Positions 1 through 7,817 of a stretch of 64,000 nt of DNA are shown in pieces; within the stretch, counting starts at the first letter, position 1, and each line of letters begins with the position of its first letter. The position numbers were made by a program, and so were the translations under genes. Origin of the DNA: Plantactinospora sp. KBS50 (lineage in GTDB: Bacteria > Actinomycetota > Actinomycetes > Mycobacteriales > Micromonosporaceae); contig NZ_CP022961.1 in NCBI RefSeq assembly GCF_002285795.1, forward strand, positions 5,956,001 to 6,020,000, written 5' to 3'. The notes below the pieces were generated by a model that saw only the letters and a program-made list of their open reading frames with translations, ran no database searches and was not told the origin of the DNA.

Positions 1-1990
1 TCTCCCCGAACAGCGCCAGGGCACCCAGTTCCCGGGCCCGGGTCAGCGGCATGACCTGCGCCGTGACCGGCAGGTCGTCACGCAGCGCCTGGTTGGCGAC
101 GTCCTCGACCTCGCTGCGGGTGGCCAGGGGGAGGCCGCCGGGCCAGGCGAAGTCCAGCCGCAGGTAGCCGGGCCGGTTGTAGGAGCCGGACTGCAACGCG
201 GTCGGGCCGAGGACCTGCCGCAGCGCGGCGTGCAGCACGTGGGTGCCGGAGTGCGCCTGCCGGGCGCCGCGCCGCCAGGTCGCGTCGACGTTCGCGGTGA
301 GGCGGGCGCCGACCGTCAGGTGCCCGGCGGTGACGCGGACCTGGTGGGCGACGAGGCCCTTGACCGGCCGTTGCACGTCGATCACCTCGCCCGCGCCGTC
401 GGTGCCGGTGAGGTGTCCGGCGTCGGCGGCCTGCCCGCCGGACTCGGCGTAGAACGGGGTGACGTCGAGCACCACGGTGACGATCTGCCCCTCGGTCGCC
501 GCGGGCACCGGTTCGCCGTCGGTCAGGATCGCCACGATCGTCGACTCGGTCGTCAGGTCGGTGTAGGCGCGCCAGTCCGTCAGGCCCGCCGTGTCGACGA
601 TCCGCCGGTAGGCCGACACGTCGGTGTGCCCGGTCTTGCGGGCCTGCGCGTCGGCCTTGGCCCGGTTGCGCTGGTCGGCCATCAGCCGGCGGAAGCCGTC
701 CGCGTCGACCTGCAGGCCCTGCTCGGCCGCGATCTCCAGGGTCAGGTCGATCGGGAAGCCGTACGTGTCGTGCAGCTGGAACGCCTTGTCACCCGACAGC
801 GCCGACCGGCCGGCCGACTTCGTCTCCGCGATCGCGGTGTCCAGGATCGTGGTGCCGGCCCGCAGCGTGGCCAGGAACGCGTCCTCCTCGGCGTACGCGT
901 ACTGCGAGATGCGGCCGAACTCCTCGGCCACCTCCGGGTACGACGGCGCCATGCAGTCGCGGGCCACCGGCAGCAGCTCCGGCAGCGCCCGGTCCTGGTA
1001 GCCGAGCAGCCGCATCGCCCGGATCGCCCGGCGCATGATCCGACGCAGCACGTAGCCGCGCCCCTCGTTCGACGGCGTCACCCCGTCGCCGATCAGCATC
1101 AGCGCGGTACGCACGTGGTCGGCGACCACCCGCAGCCGCACGTCGTCCGGGTGCGACTGGTTGGCCGCGTGCCCGGAGTGCGCGCCGTAACGCTTGCCGG
1201 TCAGCTCGGCCGCCCGGTCCAGGATCGGCTTGACCTCGTCGATCTCGTAGAGGTTGTCCACACCCTGCAGCAGCGAGGCCATCCGCTCCAGGCCCATGCC
1301 GGTGTCGATGTTCTTCGCCGGCAGGTCGCCGAGGATCGGGAAGTCCTCCTTGCCGACGCCCGGTCCGCGCTCGAACTGCATGAAGACGAGGTTCCAGAAC
1401 TCCAGGTAGCGGTCCTCGTCGACCTCCGGGCCACCCTCGCGGCCGTACTCCGGGCCGCGGTCGTAGTAGAGCTCCGAGCACGGGCCGCACGGGCCGGGGA
1501 TGCCCATCGACCAGAAGTTGTCGGCCTTGCCCCGACGCACGATCCGCTCCGCCGGCACGCCGGTGGCGCGCCAGATGTCGTACGCCTCGTCGTCGTCGAG
1601 GTAGACCGTCGCCCAGATTCGCTCCGGGTCCAGCCCGAAGCCGCCCGCCTCGACCGACTTGGTGACCAGGTCCCAGGCCAGCGGGATCGCCCCGGACTTG
1701 AAGTAGTCACCGAAGGAGAAGTTGCCGTTCATCTGGAAGAACGTGCCGTGCCGGCTGGTCTTGCCCACCTCGTCGATGTCCGGCGTACGGATGCACTTCT
1801 GCACGCTCGCCGCCCGCTGGTACGGCGGGGTCTGCTGGCCCAGGAAGTAGGGCACGAACTGCACCATGCCCGCGTTGATGAACAACAGGTTCGGATCACT
1901 GATGGCGGGCAGCGGAGCGGACGGCACCACGGCGTGCCCGTTCGCCTCGAAGTAGGCGAGGAACCGCCGCTTGATCTCCGCCGTGCGCAT
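1..1990 (-). CDS. alaS: alanyl-tRNA synthetase, C-terminal part outside window
   Basis: Class II aminoacyl-tRNA synthetase that charges tRNA-Ala in the cytosol. The visible 663 residues begin [19 protein letters not shown] and carry the AlaRS-typical stretches [46 protein letters not shown] and the editing-domain start with its metal motif HSGTHVLH. The frame is open to the window edge, so the end of the editing domain and the C-Ala domain are not seen. The ATG at 1990 is chosen because family N-termini start there. The gene is divergent from the deformylase gene with only about 50 bp between them. Whether it is the housekeeping copy or a second, resistance-type copy cannot be decided here; the neighbourhood (def, tsaD, NRPS remnants) makes a second copy plausible. 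Confidence 0.95.
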   Translation of the reverse strand, partial: MRTAEIKRRFLAYFEANGHAVVPSAPLPAISDPNLLFINAGMVQFVPYFLGQQTPPYQRAASVQKCIRTPDIDEVGKTSRHGTFFQMNGNFSFGDYFKSGAIPLAWDLVTKSVEAGGFGLDPERIWATVYLDDDEAYDIWRATGVPAERIVRRGKADNFWSMGIPGPCGPCSELYYDRGPEYGREGGPEVDEDRYLEFWNLVFMQFERGPGVGKEDFPILGDLPAKNIDTGMGLERMASLLQGVDNLYEIDEVKPILDRAAELTGKRYGAHSGHAANQSHPDDVRLRVVADHVRTALMLIGDGVTPSNEGRGYVLRRIMRRAIRAMRLLGYQDRALPELLPVARDCMAPSYPEVAEEFGRISQYAYAEEDAFLATLRAGTTILDTAIAETKSAGRSALSGDKAFQLHDTYGFPIDLTLEIAAEQGLQVDADGFRRLMADQRNRAKADAQARKTGHTDVSAYRRIVDTAGLTDWRAYTDLTTESTIVAILTDGEPVPAATEGQIVTVVLDVTPFYAESGGQAADAGHLTGTDGAGEVIDVQRPVKGLVAHQVRVTAGHLTVGARLTANVDATWRRGARQAHSGTHVLHAALRQVLGPTALQSGSYNRPGYLRLDFAWPGGLPLATRSEVEDVANQALRDDLPVTAQVMPLTRARELGALALFGE

Positions 1991-2041
1991 ACCGCCCCAT
2001 CTCTACTGCAAGTCTTTGGCAATTGCATAGTATGGGCGACT
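1991..2041. promoter_or_regulatory. divergent alaS/def promoter region
   Basis: This AT-rich 51-bp gap separates two divergent starts. It holds the palindrome GCAATTGC (2019-2026) and the hexamer TAGTAT (2028-2033). The hexamer lies 8 bp before the GTG of def and would serve as a -10 box for an almost leaderless def transcript; no clear Shine-Dalgarno precedes that GTG. On the other strand the same bases read ATACTA and could serve alaS. Promoter roles are inference from position and composition. Confidence 0.4.
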
Positions 2042-2587
2042 GTGCAGACACCGACCGGCACCCCACGACCCATCACCCGATACGGCACCCCGGTGCTGCA
2101 CCGCCGCTGCGCCGAGGTCACCGTCTTCGACGACGCCCTCACCCAGCTGGTCGCGGACATGTTCGCCAGCATGTACGCCGCGCACGGTGTCGGCCTGGCC
2201 GCCAACCAGATCGGCGTCGACGCCCGGATCTTCGTCCTCGACTGCCCCGACGCCACCGGCGCCCACACGACCGCCCACGTGATCAACCCGGTCCTGCACC
2301 TATCGGAGCAGCGTGACCTCGCCACGGACTCCGAGGGCTGCCTGTCCGTGCCCGGCCAGTACGCCGAGGTGACCCGTCCGGCCACCGCCACCGTCATCGG
2401 CGTCGACCTGCACGGCCGGCCCGTCCGCATCGACGGCACCGGCACGCTCGCCCGCTGCCTGCAGCACGAGGTCGACCACCTCGACGGCCTCGCCTACGTC
2501 GACCGGCTCCCCGCCCGCACCCGCAAGCGACTCCTGGCCGCCGCCGCAGAGCACCCCGGGGTGGGCGTCGGCACCGGACAGGACTGA
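2042..2587 (+). CDS. def: peptide deformylase
   Basis: Removes the N-formyl group from nascent proteins; metal-dependent. All three deformylase motifs are present: GVGLAANQIG, EGCLSVP (metal Cys) and QHEVDHLDG (two His and the catalytic Glu). The protein is 181 residues, normal for the family. The GTG at 2042 is chosen because the preceding frame is antisense to alaS and homology begins just after it (PITRYGTPVLHRRC). It lies 3 bp before the tsaD start, so the two form an operon. Deformylase genes are sometimes duplicated as self-resistance genes; that is possible here but unproven. Confidence 0.93.
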   Translation: MQTPTGTPRPITRYGTPVLHRRCAEVTVFDDALTQLVADMFASMYAAHGVGLAANQIGVDARIFVLDCPDATGAHTTAHVINPVLHLSEQRDLATDSEGCLSVPGQYAEVTRPATATVIGVDLHGRPVRIDGTGTLARCLQHEVDHLDGLAYVDRLPARTRKRLLAAAAEHPGVGVGTGQD

Positions 2588-2590
2588 CCG

Positions 2591-3628
2591 GTGCCGATCG
2601 TCCTGGGCATCGAGACGTCCTGCGACGAGACCGGCGTCGGCATCGTCGCCGACGGCGTCCTGCTCGGCGACGCCCTCGCCACGAGCATGGACGAGCACGC
2701 CCGCTTCGGCGGCGTCGTCCCTGAGATCGCCGCCCGCGCCCACCTGCACGCCATCACCCCGATGGTGCGCCACGCCCTCGACAAGGCCGGGATCGGCTTC
2801 GGCGACATCGACGCCGTCGCCGCCACCGCCGGGCCCGGCCTCGCCACGGCGGTGCAGGTAGGCCTTGCCGCCGGCAAGGCCTACGCGCTGACCCTCGGTG
2901 TCCCTCTCTACGGCGTGCACCACCTCGCCGGCCACGCCGCCGTGGACATCCTCGACCACGGCCCGCTCCCCGAGCGCAGCATCGCCCTGATCGTCTCCGG
3001 CGGCCACACCTCGCTCCTACTCCTGGGTGACCTCGCCCGTGATCCCGTCATCCACCTCGGCGACACCGCCGACGACGCCGCCGGCGAAGCCTTCGACAAG
3101 GTCGCCCGCCTGCTCGGCCTGCCCTACCCCGGCGGCCCCGCCATCGACCGGGTCGCCCGTGAAGGTGACCCCACGGCAATCGCCTTTCCCCGCCCGATGA
3201 CCGGACCGCATGACCCGCCGTACCGATTCTCGTTCTCCGGCCTGAAGACCGCCGTTGCCCGGCATGTCGAGCGGCATCCGGGCCCGCTGCCCATCGCCGA
3301 CATCGCCGCCTCCTTTCAGGAAGCCGTCGCCGACACCCTCACCCGAAAGGCCGTCACCGCCTGCCGTGACCACAGCGTCGACACCCTGCTGCTCGTCGGC
3401 GGGGTCGCCGCCAACAGCCGTGTCCGCGCCCACGCCGAACACCGCTGCGCCGCCGCCGGCATCACCCTGCGCGTCCCCGCACCACGACTGTGCACCGACA
3501 ACGGCGCCATGATCGCCGCCATCGGCGACCTCCTCGTGCGCGCCGGCATCGCACCGTCACCGCCGACCCTGGGCGCCGACCCCAACGCCCGGCTGACCCA
3601 TGCCCTGATTCACCAGGATCCGAACTGA
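2591..3628 (+). CDS. tsaD: TsaD-type tRNA N6-adenosine threonylcarbamoyltransferase
   Basis: Member of the Kae1/TsaD/Qri7 ASKHA family, which transfers threonylcarbamoyl to A37 of ANN-decoding tRNAs together with TsaB and TsaE. It starts [18 protein letters not shown], has the metal-binding HHLAGH motif, the VSGGHTSLL phosphate loop, [10 protein letters not shown], and [10 protein letters not shown] near the end; 345 residues is normal. The GTG at 2591 follows the def stop by 3 bp. No tsaB, tsaE or rimI lies alongside, unlike the usual actinobacterial order. Several stretches ([26 protein letters not shown]) differ from my memory of housekeeping actinobacterial TsaD, so it may be a divergent second copy. 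Confidence 0.9.
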   Translation: MPIVLGIETSCDETGVGIVADGVLLGDALATSMDEHARFGGVVPEIAARAHLHAITPMVRHALDKAGIGFGDIDAVAATAGPGLATAVQVGLAAGKAYALTLGVPLYGVHHLAGHAAVDILDHGPLPERSIALIVSGGHTSLLLLGDLARDPVIHLGDTADDAAGEAFDKVARLLGLPYPGGPAIDRVAREGDPTAIAFPRPMTGPHDPPYRFSFSGLKTAVARHVERHPGPLPIADIAASFQEAVADTLTRKAVTACRDHSVDTLLLVGGVAANSRVRAHAEHRCAAAGITLRVPAPRLCTDNGAMIAAIGDLLVRAGIAPSPPTLGADPNARLTHALIHQDPN

Positions 3629-3677
3629 ACCGCCCGGACGGGAGGCGCCCGTCGACCGGCGGGAACGCCGTAGACCA

Positions 3678-3836
3678 GTGTGGACCGGCCGGTCGCAGCC
3701 CCACCACGCGGACCTCACCGGCCACCCCGACTTTGCCCAATACCTCATCCGACGAGTCCTCGGGGTCTATCACTGCCACCCGGCACGGCCAGCCGAACTC
3801 ACCACGCTGCTGGCCCACACTCTCGCGGCATCGTAG
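3678..3836 (+). CDS. small hypothetical ORF, possibly a gene remnant
   Basis: A 52-codon frame from GTG 3678 to TAG 3834. Its C-terminal half (HPDFAQYLIRRVLGVYHCH, then a Leu/Ala-rich helix) looks like genuine protein rather than random high-GC translation. It lies downstream of tsaD and before a repeated non-coding element. It may be the tail of a deleted gene. I do not recognise the family, and no Shine-Dalgarno is evident. Confidence 0.25.
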   Translation: MWTGRSQPHHADLTGHPDFAQYLIRRVLGVYHCHPARPAELTTLLAHTLAAS

Positions 3837-3921
3837 ACTGACGCGGCGAGGTGACTTCGCCGGATCTCGGCAAGGACCTGCCAGACCGGCGAAGCAAGCC
3901 CTGAGCAGGACTTACGCCTGG

Positions 3922-4305
3922 CTGCTGATCTTCGGCAAGCGAGCACAGCAACGCGGGGTGTGCGACCTGGAGAAATGGAAATAGGACAGGAACCTGCAGG
4001 CAGTTCGCCGCCAGGTACAGATAGAGCGTCGTCTTAGGAAACCGATGCTCTATCCCCTGAGCTACGAGGGCGCGAGGGCCTAGTCTAGCGACCTGGGGCT
4101 TCACCTGGGGTGGCAGGGAGTGGCCCACGTTCCCCGGACCGCCGTTCTCCCAGCCCAGGACCACAGCCCGAGCACACGAACGCCGGTTTGCGACCGGCGG
4201 TCGGCCGCGGTGACCCGTGTTGGCACCGGTTCACCCGGGTTGGCATCCGCAGGAGAGCACACACCGCGCACATCATCGAAGATCAACGACGTTCCGTCCG
4301 CACGC
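3922..4305. repeat. non-coding element, copy A (inverted ends, conserved hairpin)
   Basis: Copy A of a sequence also found at 9139-9392. The left end CTGCTGATCTTCGGCAAGCG (3922-3941) is inverted relative to ATCGAAGATCAAC near the right end (4275-4287). Inside is a hairpin at 4181-4199, arms CGCCGGT and ACCGGCG around the loop TTGCG, then about 100 bp highly similar to copy B (GGCACCGGTTCACCCGGG and neighbouring sequence). Copy A is longer because it holds half a tRNA-Arg between the left end and the hairpin. No protein-coding frame is supported. The right edge is uncertain; similarity to copy B fades around 4305. Confidence 0.55.
4034..4071 (-). pseudogene. 5' half of tRNA-Arg(CCT)
   Basis: Read on the minus strand, positions 4071 to 4034 give a perfect tRNA 5' half: acceptor strand GCCCTCG, a D-arm with GCTC/GAGC stem around AGGGGATA, the 5' anticodon strand TCGGT and the loop TTCCTAA with anticodon CCT. 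Directly after the anticodon loop the sequence no longer fits: neither a matching 3' anticodon strand nor a T-arm nor a 3' acceptor strand follows. Breakage exactly at the anticodon loop, a common integrase crossover place, suggests a recombination scar. No integrase gene is nearby. Confidence 0.7.
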
Positions 4306-4407
4306 CAACAGTCGGCGCCGCCACCGTAGACCAGGGAGCGCTCAGCCCGAGGTCGCTCGGACCCGCCGCGAATCTGACCATGATGATCCCCCCAGACGTC
4401 CGCACAT

Positions 4408-4953
4408 GCCGAGGAGCCGTACCATCTGCTCGGCTGGTCGTTCGGCGGCATCATGGCCCACGCCTTCGCGACCCGGCTGCGGGCCGCCGGAGAGCCGGTG
4501 GATCTGCTCACGATCGTGGACGCGTACCCCGCACCGCCGAATCCCACGCCGCTCGATCCGCGGCACGCGGTTGCTGCCCTGCTGATCTCGCTCGGCATCA
4601 CCACCGACGCCCTGGAGCTCGACGCGGGCCAGGCCCTCGACCTCGCCACCGCGCAGGGCCACCCCGTCGCCGCACTCGGCCGCGACCGCCTGGCAGCCAT
4701 GGCGATCACCTTCGCCGCCAACGTGGCATTGCAGGAGCGCTACGCCGTCACCCGATTCACCGGAGACGCCCTGCTCATCGAGAGCGACCTCCGCCACCGG
4801 CTCGACTCGGAGGCGCCGGGCTCATGGTCGCCGTTCATCACCGGGTCCGTCGACGTCGTCCGCATCAACGTCCCGCACGGCGCACTGCTGAACCCCGACC
4901 CCGCCGCCACCATTGCCGCCGCGGTCACCAACCGCCTGACCCCACTTGGGTAG
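4408..4953 (+). pseudogene. NRPS/PKS thioesterase domain, N-terminally truncated
   Basis: The frame reads AEEPYHLLGWSFGGIMAHA, the nucleophile elbow (GWSFGG) of a type I thioesterase that releases peptides from an NRPS. It continues through LLTIVDAYP and ends at a natural-looking C-terminus with the expected late His (NVPHGALL). Everything before the elbow, including the start of the alpha/beta-hydrolase fold and any carrier domain, is missing; upstream is the repeated element. A protein from the in-frame ATG 4453 would lack the catalytic Ser. It is most likely the end of an NRPS gene left after a deletion. Confidence 0.75.
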
Positions 4954-5396
4954 TCGGCGGTACGCAGCGCGATCGAGCGGTCCAGGCGAGCGGCGTTGAA
5001 GTACAACTCGTCCTGCTCGATCAACCACGGGTCGGCGAGGACCTCGAGCGCGCCGGCGCGTAACGCGAACGGCACGATACTGCCCCGTACACATCCGGTC
5101 AGCTCTTCCGCGGTCTCAGCCGGTGCCAGCTGACCTCGGCGGCCTCCGGTGGCCCGGGCGACCGCCGCCAGGTCCACGCGGTGCTCCCCGGGGATGACGG
5201 TGAGCGCGTACCGGTGTCCCTCGCTGGCACCGTCCACGGAGATGACCATGCATTTGGCCGCCTTGCGTAGCGGGTGGCCACGTAGCCGGCTGGCGGCCAC
5301 GGTCCGCCCCTCCGGGGCGTGCTCGATCAAGCGATAGCGAACGCGGTGGCGGTCGAGCAGTTCGATCAGTGCGTCGAAGGCGCCGGTGCTGGTCAT
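4740..5396 (-). CDS. YbaK/ProX-type aminoacyl-tRNA deacylase with extended tail
   Basis: YbaK-family proteins hydrolyse mischarged aminoacyl-tRNA such as Cys- or Ala-tRNA-Pro. Residues 1 to about 147 match the family: YRLIEHAPEGRTVAAS, the catalytic-site Lys region RKAAKCMVI, PGEHRVDLAAVA, CVRGSIVPFAL, DPWLIEQDELYFNAARLDRS. From about position 4954 the frame runs antisense through the thioesterase relic, adding about 70 residues that look like shadow translation, so the normal stop was probably lost at a junction. The ATG at 5396 overlaps the original mbtH stop (ATGA), showing former translational coupling. It is part of the MFS-mbtH-deacylase operon. Confidence 0.75.
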   Translation of the reverse strand: MTSTGAFDALIELLDRHRVRYRLIEHAPEGRTVAASRLRGHPLRKAAKCMVISVDGASEGHRYALTVIPGEHRVDLAAVARATGGRRGQLAPAETAEELTGCVRGSIVPFALRAGALEVLADPWLIEQDELYFNAARLDRSIALRTADYPSGVRRLVTAAAMVAAGSGFSSAPCGTLMRTTSTDPVMNGDHEPGASESSRWRRSLSMSRASPVNRVTA

Positions 5397-6954
5397 GCCA
5401 TTTGTTCCATTTCGCGACGCAGGCTGGCCGGGCGCATGTCGGTTCACACCTGGTCGATGTGCTCAACGCACTCGGTCTGCGTGCCGACGGTGCCGTCCGC
5501 GCGCCAGCCGGCCGGCGGCTGCTGCTCGGCGGGCCAGATCGAGTACTGCTCCTCGTCGTTGATGACGACCTGGTAGCGCTTTTCGTCTGACATTGTCGCT
5601 CCTTTGAGGTGTGATGGGACCACTGGCTGATGGTGACGTCTTCGGTTGCACGGCGCGGGCTGCTGTCCGTCGCCGGTGGCTGCTCCTGCGGCTCGGTCAC
5701 GCCGTAGTCCGCCGCGCGAGGAGTGATGCGGCCCAGCAGCAGTGCGCCCGCGCCGATCAACAGGCACGCCACGGCAAGGCCGAACAGGTAGGGCTTGGCG
5801 TAGCCGTACCCCAGCGCCGCCCCGGCGATTGCCGGGGCCGCAACCGGGCCGATCTGGTTGGAGAGGCTGAAGATGGCGTTGTAGCGGCCACGAAGACGGT
5901 CCGGGGCCAGGTCGTTGATGATGGCCGACAGGGTGGGCGAGAGTAGCGCCTCGCCGATGGCGAACACGCCGAGGGAGAGCACGAGGAGCCCGTCGCGGCC
6001 CCAGCCGGTCAGGTGCAGGGTGGCCGGTGCCACGACCAGCACCCAGGTCAGTGCGAAGAACACGGCGGCCAGGCCGGCGACCCGGGTACGCCGCCGACCG
6101 CGGGCGAACTTGATGCCGAACAACTGGATCGCGACCAGCACGGTGATGTTGAGGGCGAACGCGAGACCCACCACCCTGGTGGAGGACCCGGCTCCCCCGG
6201 TGACCCAGGCCGGGAAGGCCGAGTTGGTGGGCGACAGGGCGAACACCATGAGCAGGCTGTTGAGTAGCAGCGCACCGAGCAGCGCCCGGTCACGGATCAC
6301 CTGCCGGTACCCGATCCGCTGCCCGGGCTCGGCGACGTCGGGCGCCGCCGACTGCGGAACGGCTAGCACGGTACGCGACAGCACCAGGATCGCCACGGCG
6401 AACAGCACGTACGACGCTGCGTCCACCGCCAGGATGGTGATGAACGGACCTTCGGTCTCAGAGACCGTGATCAGACCGCTCAGCAACGCGCCCGCGCCGT
6501 AGGCGACATTGGCCGTCATGTATCGCAGCGCGAAGACAGAGCCCCGCTCCGACGCCGGCACGAGCTCCACCAGGAGCGACATGAAGCCGTTCCACATCAG
6601 TCCGCTGGCGCATCCGTAGACGATCGCGGAGGCGATCGCCGTGGCCGGCGACGTGGCGACGATGAAACTCGCGATGCCCACACCGCCGATGAGCAGCCCG
6701 AGGACGAAGCCCCGCAACGGGCCGACCCGATCGATCAGCGGCCCGCTCAGCGGTGTCGTGACGATGCCCGCCACACCGATGACCCCGAGGATCGCTCCCG
6801 CGGCCGGCAACGACAGGCCACGGACCTGATGCAGGTAGATGATGAGGAACGGCATGGTGAGCCCGCTACCGAGGCAAGAAAGCGCGTTCACTCCCAGTGC
6901 TACCCACGCCCGCCGCCCGATGGGCGGAATCAGGCCGACGCGTTCAGCGGTCAT
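5116..6954 (-). CDS. MFS transporter, probable exporter, with run-on C-terminus
   Basis: Major facilitator of the DHA-like drug/peptide exporter type in the cell membrane. Residues 1-415 show about twelve hydrophobic segments, for example VNALSCLGSGLTMPFLIIYL near the N-terminus and GPLIDRVGPLRGF for the loop 2-3 motif. The frame then runs without a stop through mbtH and into the deacylase gene in another phase, giving 612 codons; the part after about position 5690 is low-complexity shadow translation. The normal stop has been lost or is hidden by an indel. With mbtH and the deacylase it resembles the export/accessory end of an NRPS cluster. Confidence 0.8.
   Translation of the reverse strand: MTAERVGLIPPIGRRAWVALGVNALSCLGSGLTMPFLIIYLHQVRGLSLPAAGAILGVIGVAGIVTTPLSGPLIDRVGPLRGFVLGLLIGGVGIASFIVATSPATAIASAIVYGCASGLMWNGFMSLLVELVPASERGSVFALRYMTANVAYGAGALLSGLITVSETEGPFITILAVDAASYVLFAVAILVLSRTVLAVPQSAAPDVAEPGQRIGYRQVIRDRALLGALLLNSLLMVFALSPTNSAFPAWVTGGAGSSTRVVGLAFALNITVLVAIQLFGIKFARGRRRTRVAGLAAVFFALTWVLVVAPATLHLTGWGRDGLLVLSLGVFAIGEALLSPTLSAIINDLAPDRLRGRYNAIFSLSNQIGPVAAPAIAGAALGYGYAKPYLFGLAVACLLIGAGALLLGRITPRAADYGVTEPQEQPPATDSSPRRATEDVTISQWSHHTSKERQCQTKSATRSSSTTRSSTRSGPPSSSRRPAGARTAPSARRPSALSTSTRCEPTCARPACVAKWNKWHDQHRRLRRTDRTARPPPRSLSLDRARPGGADRGRQPATWPPATQGGQMHGHLRGRCQRGTPVRAHRHPRGAPRGPGGGRPGHRRPPRSAGTG
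5393..5593 (-). pseudogene. mbtH: MbtH-like NRPS accessory protein with nonsense codon
   Basis: MbtH proteins bind and activate NRPS adenylation domains. From ATG 5593 (good AAGGAG site) the frame reads MSDEKRYQVVINDEEQYSIW, with PAGWRADGTVGTQTECVEHI following, all MbtH signature. A TGA at 5444-5446 then falls exactly where the family has the conserved Trp of the WTDxRPxSL motif, and the frame resumes TDMRPASLRREMEQMA before the real stop at 5393. A single G-to-A change (TGG to TGA) explains this. The truncated 49-residue product would lack the C-terminal helix. The true stop overlaps the deacylase ATG by 4 bp. Confidence 0.85.
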
Positions 6955-7108
6955 TGCGCCTTGCCATCCTTAGTTCGTCGTTCCGGTGCCTGCGAGGGAC
7001 CGCTCCGCCGCTCGGCCGGCGGGGCGGTCGACCCGTCGTGGTCCCGCCTGTCACAGAGATACGATCCGACGCCAAGCATGCTGGGCCTAGCGCAGTAGGC
7101 CGAGGGGC

Positions 7109-7675
7109 ATGGGTCGGTTCTGTGAGGATGAGTTGCAGGCGGTTGTCTCCCGGTACGAGGCGACGCGGGCGGCTGCGTTGACCGAGCGGGACGAGCAGCT
7201 ACGGGCGTTCCGCGCGGCCGGTTGGCGGCCGGTGGATCTGCAGCGGGTCACCGGGTACAGCCGAGAGACCATCCGTCAGGCACTCCGACCGGAAGTCCGA
7301 CGGGCGACCAACATCAGCCGACGAAGGACCTTACCCCAGCCGCCGGCCGACTACGGGCCCTATGGTGACCGCAAGCCCTACCTGGTGGCCGAAACCCTCG
7401 CCCAACTGCAGGGCCCGACCGAAGGCATGGTTACACTCCCGCGTCACCTCGACTGGTCCGGGCACCCCGAGTACGACCTGAACCGGACCGCGCGCCTGGC
7501 CAGCATGTACAAGGTGGTGCTCACCGAAGCCAGCACCGTCGAGGATCTGCACACCTGGCTCGCCGCCGACCTCCTCCGGCGACTCTGGCCCACCCTCTGG
7601 CTGCCGCCCCAGCTCCGCCAGCGCTGGGAGGACGCCTTCCCCGAACTCGCCGCGACCGTCAACAACGCGACGTAG
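7109..7675 (+). CDS. HTH-containing protein of unknown function
   Basis: A 188-residue protein starting MGRFCEDELQAVVSRYEATR. Residues 30-60 form a likely helix-turn-helix (AAGWRPVDLQRVTGYSRETI followed by RQAL), and the C-terminal half (LPRHLDWSGHPEYDLNRTAR, LASMYKVVLTEAS) is a separate conserved region. A decayed second copy of the C-terminal part lies at 20362-20640. Sense-strand neighbours are the promoter repeats of a DUF4143 ATPase gene. The ATG is preceded by GAGGGGC. I do not recognise a function; DNA binding is inferred from the HTH alone. Confidence 0.75.
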   Translation: MGRFCEDELQAVVSRYEATRAAALTERDEQLRAFRAAGWRPVDLQRVTGYSRETIRQALRPEVRRATNISRRRTLPQPPADYGPYGDRKPYLVAETLAQLQGPTEGMVTLPRHLDWSGHPEYDLNRTARLASMYKVVLTEASTVEDLHTWLAADLLRRLWPTLWLPPQLRQRWEDAFPELAATVNNAT

Positions 7676-7715
7676 CCGTGGACCCCTTCCACGAACCGGC
7701 TCACCCGCGTGGCCC

Positions 7716-7796
7716 CGCAGATCGAACACCAAATGACCGCGTACCGAACGCACCTCCTGCCGCATATCGAAAGCCTAGGTCCTCGCAGATCGAAAG
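7716..7796 (+). promoter_or_regulatory. three phased direct repeats before the DUF4143 ATPase gene
   Basis: The motif CGCAKATCGAAM occurs at 7716-7727, 7761-7773 (CGCATATCGAAAG) and 7784-7796 (CGCAGATCGAAAG). Start-to-start distances are 45 and 23 bp, about four and two helical turns, and the last copy lies about 20 bp before the GTG start. The same motif pair, 24 bp apart, precedes a relic of the same gene on the opposite strand at 15247-15282. This phasing and co-inheritance with the gene suggest binding sites for a regulator, possibly autoregulation. Confidence 0.55.
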
Positions 7797-7817
7797 TGCG
7801 GCCGTTATGATGGTGCC

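Noticed and set aside
4034-4071. An attachment site of an integrated element
   Set aside because: The crossover position fits, but there is no integrase gene and no second tRNA segment in view.
3799-4164. A 121-codon minus-strand frame containing LVAQGIEHRFPK
   Set aside because: This peptide is the well-known translation of a tRNA 5' half, so the frame is not a gene.
4408-6954. A working NRPS biosynthetic cluster
   Set aside because: No adenylation, condensation or carrier domain is present, mbtH has a stop and the thioesterase lacks its N-terminal part.
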